Shown here one piece after another: positions 7,701 through 15,430 of a stretch of 35,740 bases of DNA. Each line of letters starts with the position of its first letter. The stretch's first letter is position 1. The notes under the pieces were generated by a model. That model had not been told where the DNA came from and did no database searches. It worked only from the letters and a program-made list of their open reading frames with translations. Source of the DNA: Prevotella sp. (GTDB lineage: Bacteria > Bacteroidota > Bacteroidia > Bacteroidales > Bacteroidaceae). Made by a program: the position numbers and the translations under genes. The DNA is taken from positions 1 through 35,740 of the forward strand of contig JAGAAJ010000100.1 of the NCBI GenBank assembly GCA_017615355.1, read 5' to 3'.

Positions 7701-8861
7701 AACGACATTTACGACATCGTTCCTGTCGTCAGTGCATCTGAGGCCCTGTTCGTTCAGCTGAGCGACGCCCTCATTGATCTGGAGAATGCGCTGTATGACG
7801 CAGTTGCCAGCCAGGCAGTTCAGAATGAGGCTGCTGCCCTGAAGGATCAGGTGGAGGAAGGTATCTTCAACGAGACATTCACCGACGCTGAGGCTAAGGC
7901 TCTTCTTGAGAAGATCAAGGGTATGATCACCACGCTCGCTCTGCCCGACTACAGCACTGCAAGCGATGCTACTCCTGTTGACCTGACTGCTGCCATCAAG
8001 TCGGCTAGCTTCGAGGCTATCGACGAGTATGACGAGAAGACGAACTCCAACGCTGGTTGGACCAACCCCTGCAACCTGGGTAATGCACCTAACGACAGCT
8101 GGAACCCCCACGATCAGAGACTCGTATTCGCTATGGAGCAGTGGCATGCCAATATCGACATGTATCAGGACATCATCGGCCTGCCCGCAGGTACCTATCT
8201 GCTGCAGATCGACGCCTTCTGTGAGATTTCTGGTGCTTCCGCCACTCAGGACCGTGCTGCCGACAGCTACAAGGCTTGGGTTGAGAATCCCAACTATTCT
8301 GAGGCATTCCTCTATGGTACTGACGGCGAGGGCGTGACCTATTCTACTCCTATCGCTAACCTGGCAAAGGCAGCTCCGAAGGAGAAGCCCGCATTCGTGA
8401 GCGACATCGACGACGTTCAGGCTGCTCTTGATGACGAGGTTGTTGAGGTAACACTCAACGAGGAGACCTACTACTGGCCCACCTCCCTCATCTCTGGCCG
8501 CTACTTCCTCGAACTGGGTAAGAACGGTGGCATTGACGGCGCCTACACCAACAAGGTCATCCTCAAGGTGAAGGAAGACGGCAAGCTGCGCGTTGGCCTC
8601 AAGGCTGAGCACATGGGTGAGAACAATGGTCAGCACTGGGTAGTTTGGGATGACTTCCGTCTCTTCTACTATGGCGCTAACAGCTCGAAGGGCGTAAGCG
8701 ACAACCCGCTGAGCGTTGAGAGCATCGCTGCTGCACAGCCCGTGAAGGTTGAGTTCTTCACTCTCGACGGCCGCAAGGTTAACAGCCTGCAGAAGGGTAT
8801 CATGATCCAGAAGGTTACCCTCGAGAACGGTGCTGTTATCGTCCGCAAGGTTCGCAAGTAG
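4701..8861 (+). CDS. Large secreted modular protein with three similar beta-sandwich-like modules
   Basis: This 1386-residue protein starts with a signal peptide (cleavage probably after NNAKA); an ATG two codons in at 4707 is an equal start candidate. The N-terminal part (about 30-200) has the look of a beta-trefoil, with FYLYNPGAKMFFASG. Ala/Lys/Glu-rich helical stretches follow. Three related modules lie at about 380-571, 719-938 and 1096-1326. Each begins NPNF/NAGFEE/SASFEA, has a central (Y/W)Q(D/E)V..LPAG.Y.L strand, and ends with (C/V)(F/W)D.F.L.(F/Y)YG, resembling galactose-binding-like or carbohydrate-binding folds. The C-terminus has TLDGRKV ... KGI, a sorting-type tail seen in Bacteroidetes secreted proteins. 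Codon use is strongly biased (GCT, GTT, CGC), suggesting high expression. No catalytic motif was found. A surface adhesin or glycan-binding role is inferred. Confidence 0.85.
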   Translation: MLMKVSKLLVLSALFAFTANNAKAGVPDGPWVMPEPQGLEFTTFTVDVDDPDSHHFYLYNPGAKMFFASGNSWNTQASARVYGYDFWLQTATEEGAPEGTYELWNYVNNPQRSDVTGNHNVFFDGGSYWVDHGTQAGYTWNYYIVNDAVRFEVVTKPGYFIGWDGTYIDSDDASATCSSVLKNLDPATEGVCVDWKAVTVDSYEAFLSSDGYEAYCEGAKLYIASLGLKKALQDADAIGLDCTASTAVYTNGESTIAELRAAATLVNARIALKKAIDAAKDIYIDTSSAEATLANEESTVNQVNTATNTLTELTAAKKTLKALIEECEAKGYTETADAKAVLQNPNATKAEVEAATKALSDAYTEWGKTQATVESPADLSGMLVNPNFDNASNAGWSGTSPNMTGSGSHGPANVAEQWSKTFDTYQDVEGLPAGIYTLSAQAGWRSNIADWRAGKTGSKLYVKIGEVETSTPFICMWAPMNTTPLAGPTSWGVNAGETSGVDPETGETFYIPNDPSCFRVYAEKGWYDTKMLFKVSAGDKVRVGVALPSRVSGDDWSCFDTFALTFYGDGADAWQKYIDEAWNYEPLDLDEDEVLFTQAYLDAYNEAVSVDPSTLSGDAVKNAVLAVENAYTLLQENIALWKEWKEAVEKARNRVADLGWTDPWTMTGGVGDYLYDADDIEVDRELTNAELEAEIAKIADLIAQCEKFAKENLQPGQDVTFYIKNAGFEEGISSATNPSGLTASGDNNDDGSYGTAEGWHADKTRKGNFTPGPLGSDLDQLMISAIGKTNHCFEAWHCWGFDLWQEVNDLPAGVYQLDVQGYVRNEGDATTIPVKLYLNNMMTDFAEVYSEQVSAEHFLTNAAGNDSLPIIESWSWTDTWYPNSMGAASLCFEWGMYKKSAFGLVQEGQPMRIGVKSVDMNSHWWCIWDNFKLTYQGFLPKYVKDALKEAVAAVDIEGKLIGSDVRAKAEGLLDQAQVYLDDTEHGDDDTAWGKEMYNLLNDIYDIVPVVSASEALFVQLSDALIDLENALYDAVASQAVQNEAAALKDQVEEGIFNETFTDAEAKALLEKIKGMITTLALPDYSTASDATPVDLTAAIKSASFEAIDEYDEKTNSNAGWTNPCNLGNAPNDSWNPHDQRLVFAMEQWHANIDMYQDIIGLPAGTYLLQIDAFCEISGASATQDRAADSYKAWVENPNYSEAFLYGTDGEGVTYSTPIANLAKAAPKEKPAFVSDIDDVQAALDDEVVEVTLNEETYYWPTSLISGRYFLELGKNGGIDGAYTNKVILKVKEDGKLRVGLKAEHMGENNGQHWVVWDDFRLFYYGANSSKGVSDNPLSVESIAAAQPVKVEFFTLDGRKVNSLQKGIMIQKVTLENGAVIVRKVRK

Positions 8862-8868
8862 TCATTGA

Positions 8869-8911
8869 ATGCGCACGCGTACGCGCATATACACGCACGC
8901 GTATGTATATA
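8869..8911. other. 43-nt alternating purine-pyrimidine tract
   Basis: Every base from 8869 to 8911 alternates purine and pyrimidine, made of CG, CA and TA steps (GCGCACGCGTACGCGC at its start). Such tracts can adopt left-handed Z-DNA. It begins 8 bases after the stop codon of the large secreted-protein gene and precedes its terminator. Confidence 0.8.
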
Positions 8912-8938
8912 GAAAATGTGAAAAACACATAGCATGAT

Positions 8939-8986
8939 AAGGAATGGTGACGGCAGAAAATGCCGTCGCCACTCCTTTCTTTTTTA
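8939..8986 (+). terminator. Intrinsic terminator of the large secreted-protein gene
   Basis: A 17-bp stem with one mismatch and one G-U pair (8939-8955 with 8961-8977) is followed by a T-rich run (8975-8986). It closes the 4701-8861 unit and separates it from the FAS1/SusCD operon. No convincing TAnnTTTG promoter was found between here and 9131. Confidence 0.85.
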
Positions 8987-9130
8987 TCATTCAGTCGAGG
9001 CAGAAAGTTTTCTTTTATTGTCGAGTAGTCTTTTAGACGCTTGAGAGAACTCCGCTCGTTGGCCTGCTTGGCCGTTGGGCATCCGAAATTGAAACTACAG
9101 GAAAAACTATATAAAACAACTAACTATATT

Positions 9131-11977
9131 ATGAGAAGACACTCAATCATCAAACCCGCACGGAGTATGACTGCCGCCTGCGTGCTGATGATGGCAGGTG
9201 CTATGCTGACCACGTCGTGTAAGGACGAGGTGCTCAGCGGACAGCCGGAATGGTTGGGCAACTCCATCTATGAGCGACTGCAGGAAGAGGGCAACTACAC
9301 CACCGTGATGAAGCTCATCGACGACCTGGGGCAGCACGAGGTGCTGGCGCATACAGGTTCGAAGACGCTCTTCGCTGCTGACGATGACGCCTTTCAGGAG
9401 TGGTTCCGCAACAACAACTGGGGCGTGAAGAGCTATGCTGATCTCTCTTTGGCACAGAAGAAACTGCTGCTGAAGAACTCCATGATCAACAACGCCTACC
9501 TCATCGAGCTGATGTCGAATGACAAGGCCAAGAGCGACAATGCCACGCCTCTGGAAGGCAGGGCCATGCGTCGTGAGACGGCTGTCTCCATCTACGACTC
9601 CGTCTACATCATGCCACCGTCGAAGTTCCCGCAGGCAAAGTCTTGGGACGAGCTGAGAAAACGCAACAAGCCCATCCCCATCATGTGCGACATCACTGAG
9701 CCGCCCATGATTCACTTCCTGCCCGCCTTCATGCGCTATCACAAGATAACGGATGAGGACCTGGCTATCCTCACCAACCAGCAGGCAAAGTCGACTGCTG
9801 AGGCATGGGTGAACGGCAAGCGAGTCAGCGAGCGCGATATCACCTGCAAGAACGGCTACATACAGAAGGTGGACGGCGTGATTGAGTCTGCTCAGAATAT
9901 GGCACAGATCATGCACCAGCATCCTAACATGTCGATGTATACCAGCCTTGTGGACCGATTCTCAATGCCTGTGCCCGATTTGGACGACAAGGGCGGCTTC
10001 GGCTCGTTCAGCAGCGAGTACAACCGTCTCTACAATCGTGAGGACACCGTCTACGTGCTCGCCTATTATGCCAACCGCTATGCCAACAACAAGATCCTGT
10101 CCGAAGCACAGGACAAGAACGACTGCGGCGGTCAGCTCGTGTTCGACCCAGGCTGGAACCAGTACATTGACTCCAAGCTTGACGTCACCCTGCACAACGA
10201 TGCTGGCGTGATGATCGTGCCCACCAACGATGCTATGGACCGCTTCTGGAACAATGAGGGCCGTGCCCTGAGAGATGAGTTTGGCTCGTGGGACAATGTG
10301 AACATGAAGGTGCTCACTTCACTGGTGCGCAACCATCAGCTCAGCTCTATCACAGCCGCTGTGCCGTCGAAGTTCCATACGGTGCTGAACGATGCCTTCG
10401 AGACCCTCGGCATCACGAAGGAGGACATCGACTCCTGCTTCATCGGCTGCAACGGCGTGGTGTATATGACCAACAAGGTGTTCATGCCTGTGGAGTTTAT
10501 ATCCGTGCTCTCGCCCGCTTCGTTCCACAACCAGACGATGAGCATCATCTACTGGTCGCTGACTGGCGCTGAACAGTATTATAAGATTACCTACGACAGC
10601 TACGGACATATCAGCGACGTGAAGACCTATCAGTTCAACTTTAAGCCGTATCTGCTCTCCATGAGTTCCAGATACGCTATGCTCCTGCCCACCAACGACG
10701 CTATGCAGACATATATCGACCCCGTCTCCTACGGCGGTGAGTCGATGCGTGTCTCGGAGGAGGGCGACACCACCACGCTGATGAAGGTGAACGCAATGAC
10801 CTGGGAGTACGACACGTCGAAGAACCAGGATGAGTGGGTGCAGGCCAGGCCGCGCCCCGTAGTGGTGGAGGAAGACGGCTCGCTCACTTTGGATGGCTCG
10901 TCCAACCAGCAGCCTGCCGCAGCCACCAAGGTGCGCAATATGCTTGAGAACCTCATCAACCAGCTCATCATCGTCATTCCTGACTCGATGAAGCAGAAGA
11001 CCCTCGACGACTATCTGAACGAGGGCTATCCCTACTTCCTCACCAAGGGTGGCAGCATGATTCGAGTCAGTCGTGGCGAGAATGGCAATCTCAGCTTCGA
11101 GGGCGGATGGCAGATGGAAGGTAACGGCAAGCCCGTGGTGGTTTCGGAAGAGTACAAGGAAGACAACGGCGTCAGCTATCAGCTGGAAGAGACGTTGCCC
11201 CTGCCCACCACGAAGTCGCTCTCGATGGTGCTGAAGTCACACGATGAGTACAGTACCTTCATGCATCTGGCCAACAACGACCTCACGTCCCTCTTCTCAA
11301 AGACCATCAAGGCTGGTGGCGATGAGACCTTCTCTGCCGGCAGCTCGAAACAGAACAACGTCAACTTGACGCTTTTCGACAACTATAACTACACCGTCTA
11401 CGTTCCTACCAACAGCTCCATCGAGAAGTTACAGGCCGACGGTCTGCTGCCTTCCTTCGATGCCATTGATGCCACTTGGGATCCTACCAAGTCTGTCTCT
11501 TTCGACAGCCTGTTGGAGGCAGAGCATCTGATGATAGAGAACTTCAGGGACCTGACAGCTTCGCAGGCAACCAACTATCGCAAGAGGGCGAAGGAATTGG
11601 TGCAGAATCTGTTGAGGGATTTTGTGCGCTATCACGTGCAAGACCATAGTGTCGCCATCGGTCTGGCCTCTGAGCGCAATCACGGCCAGTTTGAGACCAT
11701 GAAGCGCAATCCTGTGAACAAACGCTTCTTTACCCTCGGCGTGAGCTTCGACAACCAGCAGATCACCGTCACCGATGAGCTGGGTCAACAGCATCATGTC
11801 CTCGCTAAGCCAGGCCTCTATAATAATATTGTACGCGAGTATTGGCTCAAGGGCGGCTTGCAGCGAATGGTGAGCGACGCCGTCGTCCACTTGATTGACA
11901 GTCCGCTGAAGTATCAGGAGATGCGCCCCTGGCGCCAGGTGGTACTCGAGACTCTTGAAGCTGAATATGTGAAATAA
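9131..11977 (+). CDS. FAS1 (fasciclin) domain lipoprotein, four-repeat form
   Basis: I start at the ATG at 9131; the open frame reaches back to 9041, but only from 9131 does a clear lipoprotein signal appear, ending in LTTSC with Cys30. The following KDE is like the Bacteroidetes signal that sends lipoproteins to the outer surface. The 948-residue product contains at least four FAS1-type motifs: TLFAADDDAF, MIVPTNDAMDRF, AMLLPTNDAMQTYI and VYVPTNSSIEKL, with matching (R/N)(Y/H)H segments. FAS1 domains are small adhesive folds known from eukaryotic and bacterial cell-surface proteins. It is the first gene of a seven-gene set and ends 4 bases before a SusC gene, in the place where a SusCD locus often has an accessory surface lipoprotein. 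Ligand unknown. Confidence 0.85.
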   Translation: MRRHSIIKPARSMTAACVLMMAGAMLTTSCKDEVLSGQPEWLGNSIYERLQEEGNYTTVMKLIDDLGQHEVLAHTGSKTLFAADDDAFQEWFRNNNWGVKSYADLSLAQKKLLLKNSMINNAYLIELMSNDKAKSDNATPLEGRAMRRETAVSIYDSVYIMPPSKFPQAKSWDELRKRNKPIPIMCDITEPPMIHFLPAFMRYHKITDEDLAILTNQQAKSTAEAWVNGKRVSERDITCKNGYIQKVDGVIESAQNMAQIMHQHPNMSMYTSLVDRFSMPVPDLDDKGGFGSFSSEYNRLYNREDTVYVLAYYANRYANNKILSEAQDKNDCGGQLVFDPGWNQYIDSKLDVTLHNDAGVMIVPTNDAMDRFWNNEGRALRDEFGSWDNVNMKVLTSLVRNHQLSSITAAVPSKFHTVLNDAFETLGITKEDIDSCFIGCNGVVYMTNKVFMPVEFISVLSPASFHNQTMSIIYWSLTGAEQYYKITYDSYGHISDVKTYQFNFKPYLLSMSSRYAMLLPTNDAMQTYIDPVSYGGESMRVSEEGDTTTLMKVNAMTWEYDTSKNQDEWVQARPRPVVVEEDGSLTLDGSSNQQPAAATKVRNMLENLINQLIIVIPDSMKQKTLDDYLNEGYPYFLTKGGSMIRVSRGENGNLSFEGGWQMEGNGKPVVVSEEYKEDNGVSYQLEETLPLPTTKSLSMVLKSHDEYSTFMHLANNDLTSLFSKTIKAGGDETFSAGSSKQNNVNLTLFDNYNYTVYVPTNSSIEKLQADGLLPSFDAIDATWDPTKSVSFDSLLEAEHLMIENFRDLTASQATNYRKRAKELVQNLLRDFVRYHVQDHSVAIGLASERNHGQFETMKRNPVNKRFFTLGVSFDNQQITVTDELGQQHHVLAKPGLYNNIVREYWLKGGLQRMVSDAVVHLIDSPLKYQEMRPWRQVVLETLEAEYVK

Positions 11978-11981
11978 CCTA

Positions 11982-14900
11982 ATGACAAAGCAGAAGACTA
12001 TGAGTATACAGATAAATGAACGCGCGAGAAGGATTGCCCGCCGTCTGCTGCCGCTCCTGCTGCTGGCCTTGTTGCCTTTAGGCGCGTCGGCACAGAACAT
12101 TACCTCAGTCCACGGCACGCTGACGGACGAATACGGACCGCTGCTTGGCGCCACCGTCTGCGAGATAGACGCCAACGGACGTATCATCAACTCCGCCGTT
12201 ACCGATCTCAACGGTAACTTTACCATGAAGGTGAAGGACACGAAAGACAAGATACGCTTCAGCTATATTGGCTTGACCACTGTGACGATGGCCATCAACA
12301 AGACCACGTACAACCTGCGCATGAAGTCTGAGAACACCATCCAGCCCGTTGTCGTGAAGGCAAAGCGGCGTGCACAGGGCAATGGCCTTCCCATTCCTGA
12401 GCGTGAGATATCCTATGCTTCGCAGACCATCTCAATGAAGGAGTTCGAGGGTCTGGGTATGACCACCATCGACGAGGCATTGCAGGGCCGTATTGCCGGC
12501 TTGGATATCATCGGCAATAGCGGTAACCTCGGCGCTGGATCCACCATGCGTTTGCGTGGTGCCAGCTCGCTGTCGACGCTGACGGATGCCAATCCCCTTA
12601 TCGTCGTTGACGGCAATATCCGTGACGTCAATCTCGATGGCTTTGATATGGCTGGCGCCAGCGACGAGAAGTTCGCTGAGCTGCTGAACATCAACCCTGA
12701 GGACATCGCCTCCATCACCGTGCTGAAGGATGCTGCCGCTGCTGCAGTCTACGGATCACAGGGTGGTAATGGTGTCATCGAGCTCATCACAAAGCGCGGT
12801 GCCCGTGGTACGCCCAGAGTGAGTTATCAGCTGCGTCTCACCGGCACCTATCAGCCGAAGGGTTACAAGCTGCTGAATGGCGACGACTATACCATGATGC
12901 TGAAGGAGGCTTATTTCAATCCGCAGCAGGATGATTCAAAGTCTGCCGATGTGCGTGAGCTCAACTATGAGGACGACTTCTCAGAATATGAGATGTATAA
13001 CAACAATACCGACTGGCGTGATGCCGTCACACAGTGGGGTTTGCGTCAGAATCACTATGTCACCATCAGCGGTGGCGGTGAGAAAGCCCTCTTCCGTATC
13101 AGTGGCGGTTACGACCATGAGACGGGTTCGGTCATCAAGCAGAAGCTGAACCGTTTCACCACTCGTGTTGCCCTCGACTACAACGTATCAGAGCGCATCC
13201 GCGTGAGTACCAACTTCTCGCTGACCTACACGAAGAACGACATGAACTATAGCGATCTGCTCAACATCGCACTGAAGAAGATGCCGAACATGAGCATCTT
13301 TGAGCAGGACGCGAACGGCAACGATACCGACCGCTATTACACCATGCTGCAGAGCGGCTCCTCCGTCTTCGACAACGACCAGAAGGGCTATGTCAACCCG
13401 GTGGCATCGGCAAACTTGGCTAAGAGCCAGCGCCGCAGCTATGACATGAATCCCGAGCTTATCATCGACTACAATCTGCTGGGCCTCGATGAAGACCACT
13501 GGCAGCTGAAGTGGCGTGGCTCCGTCCTGATGAACATCGCCAACCAGTATAACGAGTCGTTCTTCCCACAGGAGCTGGCCAGCGGTGTCATCACTGGCAG
13601 CGGCATCAATAAGGCTGCCAACAGCTCCGCAAAGAGCGTGTCGTTCAACACGAAGCAGACGCTGACACTGACACCCGCCTTCCCCAATAAGGACCATAAG
13701 ATGATGATGATGGCACGCTTCGAGCTGACCAGCGGAAGCAGCAACTCGCAGTCCACAAGCGGCTACGGCCTGCCTTCTACAGGCGGTGTCATCACCAGTC
13801 CTGCTGCCGGCGGCATCATCAGCAACATGGATTCGCCCTATAACCAGTGGCGCTCTATGTACTACACCTTCTCTGCACACTACGCCTATAAAGAGCGATA
13901 CATCGCCGACTTCACCGTGCGAGCCGATGGTACGACCAAGTTCGGTCCGGGCCACCGTTGGGGCTACTTCCCCTCAGTGTCTCTGAAGTGGATCATCAGT
14001 GATGAGCCTTGGATGCAGAAGCTGAAGCCTACCCTCTCGATGTTCGCCATCCGACCGGGTTGGGGACGAGTGGGCAACCAGCCGCGTGACAACTATCTAT
14101 ACACCTCCACATACGGAGCTGGCGGAACATACATCGACCGCTCGTCGATGGTACCCCTGCGTCTGCGTCTCTCCGACTTGAAGTGGCAGCTCGTCACCAG
14201 CTATAACTTCGGTGTCGACCTCGGCTTCTTCGACGGTCGCCTCAACCTTACCCTCGAGGGCTACCAAAGCACGACTACGGATATGCTTTTGGAGAATTTC
14301 CGCATCCCCTCCAACTCCGGCTATGCCACCAAGCGTTACCACAACAACGGCAAGATGCGTAACACCGGCTGGGAGTTCCATATCAACACCAACCGCCTGC
14401 TGAAGATCAACAAGTTCACGATGGACATGAACGTGAACTTCGGCAACAACCGCAACGAGATTCTGGAAATGGATGAGTACATCCTTGAAAACAAGAACTC
14501 CATCTACGGCTATCAGAATGCTGAGCGATTGGTGCGTGTGCAACTGCACAATCCTTTCGGCGCTATCTACGGCTTCAAGTACAAAGGCGTCTACCAGTAC
14601 AATTACAATACGATCAGGAACGCTGTTGAGGGTATGACGCGAGAGGAAATCTACGACTATTGGGCTAATTTCGTAGCCGAAGGCAAGACGGCTCCTGTAG
14701 CCGTGTCGGCTGACGGACAGATTATCCTCGACGGCAACGACGTACCAAAGCGTATGATGTACGACTACCGCATTGACGGCACCGGCCACAACTCTTCCTA
14801 TCCTGGCTTCAACGGTGGCGATGCCATCTATGAGGATGTCAACCACGATGGCCAGATCAATGCCCTTGATATTACCTACCTTGGTTCGTCGCTGCCCAAG

Positions 14901-15389
14901 CTCACCGGCGGTTTTGGCTTCACGTTCAATATGGGTGAGTGGCGCCTGAGCACACAGTTCACTTATCGCGTGGGCAATAAGATCATCAATATGGCTCGTC
15001 TGCGCTCTGAGGCTATGATCGGCAACGACAACCAGAGCCAGGCCGTGAACTACCGCTGGCGCAAGGAAGGTGACGTCACCACTATTCCTCGTGCTTTGTA
15101 CGGTGAGTCTACCAACTACAACACGCTCATCAGCGACCGTTTCGTAGAGGACGGCTCCTACCTGCGTATGAGTTATGCACAGCTTTCCTACTCGTTGAGG
15201 AAGCAGCAGCTGAAGTGGTGTGGACTCAACCGTGTCTCTCTGTATGCTAGTATCAACAATCCTTTCGTCATCACGAAGTACAGCGGCGTCGACCCCGACA
15301 TCGCATTCGGAGGCGAATGGCCTGCTACCGACGATGCGCAGACTCCGCGTTCGCGTTCCTACACACTCGGTATTACTGTTGAGTTCTGA
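11982..15389 (+). CDS. SusC/RagA-type TonB-dependent outer membrane transporter
   Basis: This 1135-residue protein has a signal peptide ending ASAQ, an N-terminal carboxypeptidase-regulatory-like domain (VHGTLTDEYGPLLGATV, about residues 43-110), a plug domain with the SusC hallmarks RLRGASSL and NPLIVVDG (about 190-215) and VYGSQGGNGVIELITKRG, and then a long beta-barrel ending in an aromatic residue (VEF). Such proteins import large ligands across the outer membrane with energy from TonB, working with the SusD lipoprotein encoded next. An ATG at 12000 is an alternative start. The spacing to the FAS1 gene before it is 4 bases. The family call is secure; the substrate is not shown by sequence. 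Confidence 0.95.
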   Translation: MTKQKTMSIQINERARRIARRLLPLLLLALLPLGASAQNITSVHGTLTDEYGPLLGATVCEIDANGRIINSAVTDLNGNFTMKVKDTKDKIRFSYIGLTTVTMAINKTTYNLRMKSENTIQPVVVKAKRRAQGNGLPIPEREISYASQTISMKEFEGLGMTTIDEALQGRIAGLDIIGNSGNLGAGSTMRLRGASSLSTLTDANPLIVVDGNIRDVNLDGFDMAGASDEKFAELLNINPEDIASITVLKDAAAAAVYGSQGGNGVIELITKRGARGTPRVSYQLRLTGTYQPKGYKLLNGDDYTMMLKEAYFNPQQDDSKSADVRELNYEDDFSEYEMYNNNTDWRDAVTQWGLRQNHYVTISGGGEKALFRISGGYDHETGSVIKQKLNRFTTRVALDYNVSERIRVSTNFSLTYTKNDMNYSDLLNIALKKMPNMSIFEQDANGNDTDRYYTMLQSGSSVFDNDQKGYVNPVASANLAKSQRRSYDMNPELIIDYNLLGLDEDHWQLKWRGSVLMNIANQYNESFFPQELASGVITGSGINKAANSSAKSVSFNTKQTLTLTPAFPNKDHKMMMMARFELTSGSSNSQSTSGYGLPSTGGVITSPAAGGIISNMDSPYNQWRSMYYTFSAHYAYKERYIADFTVRADGTTKFGPGHRWGYFPSVSLKWIISDEPWMQKLKPTLSMFAIRPGWGRVGNQPRDNYLYTSTYGAGGTYIDRSSMVPLRLRLSDLKWQLVTSYNFGVDLGFFDGRLNLTLEGYQSTTTDMLLENFRIPSNSGYATKRYHNNGKMRNTGWEFHINTNRLLKINKFTMDMNVNFGNNRNEILEMDEYILENKNSIYGYQNAERLVRVQLHNPFGAIYGFKYKGVYQYNYNTIRNAVEGMTREEIYDYWANFVAEGKTAPVAVSADGQIILDGNDVPKRMMYDYRIDGTGHNSSYPGFNGGDAIYEDVNHDGQINALDITYLGSSLPKLTGGFGFTFNMGEWRLSTQFTYRVGNKIINMARLRSEAMIGNDNQSQAVNYRWRKEGDVTTIPRALYGESTNYNTLISDRFVEDGSYLRMSYAQLSYSLRKQQLKWCGLNRVSLYASINNPFVITKYSGVDPDIAFGGEWPATDDAQTPRSRSYTLGITVEF

Positions 15390-15430
15390 TGCTTCGCTAA
15401 ATATTCAGTCTAACGAAAAAAGAAGAAACT

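Noticed and set aside
7350-8636. 428-codon minus-strand frame opposite the large secreted-protein gene
   Set aside because: It is a by-product of the strong codon bias of the plus-strand gene; no domain or start context supports it.
9041-9130. 30-residue N-terminal extension of the first FAS1 lipoprotein
   Set aside because: It would place the lipoprotein signal too far inside the protein; the ATG at 9131 begins a normal signal peptide.
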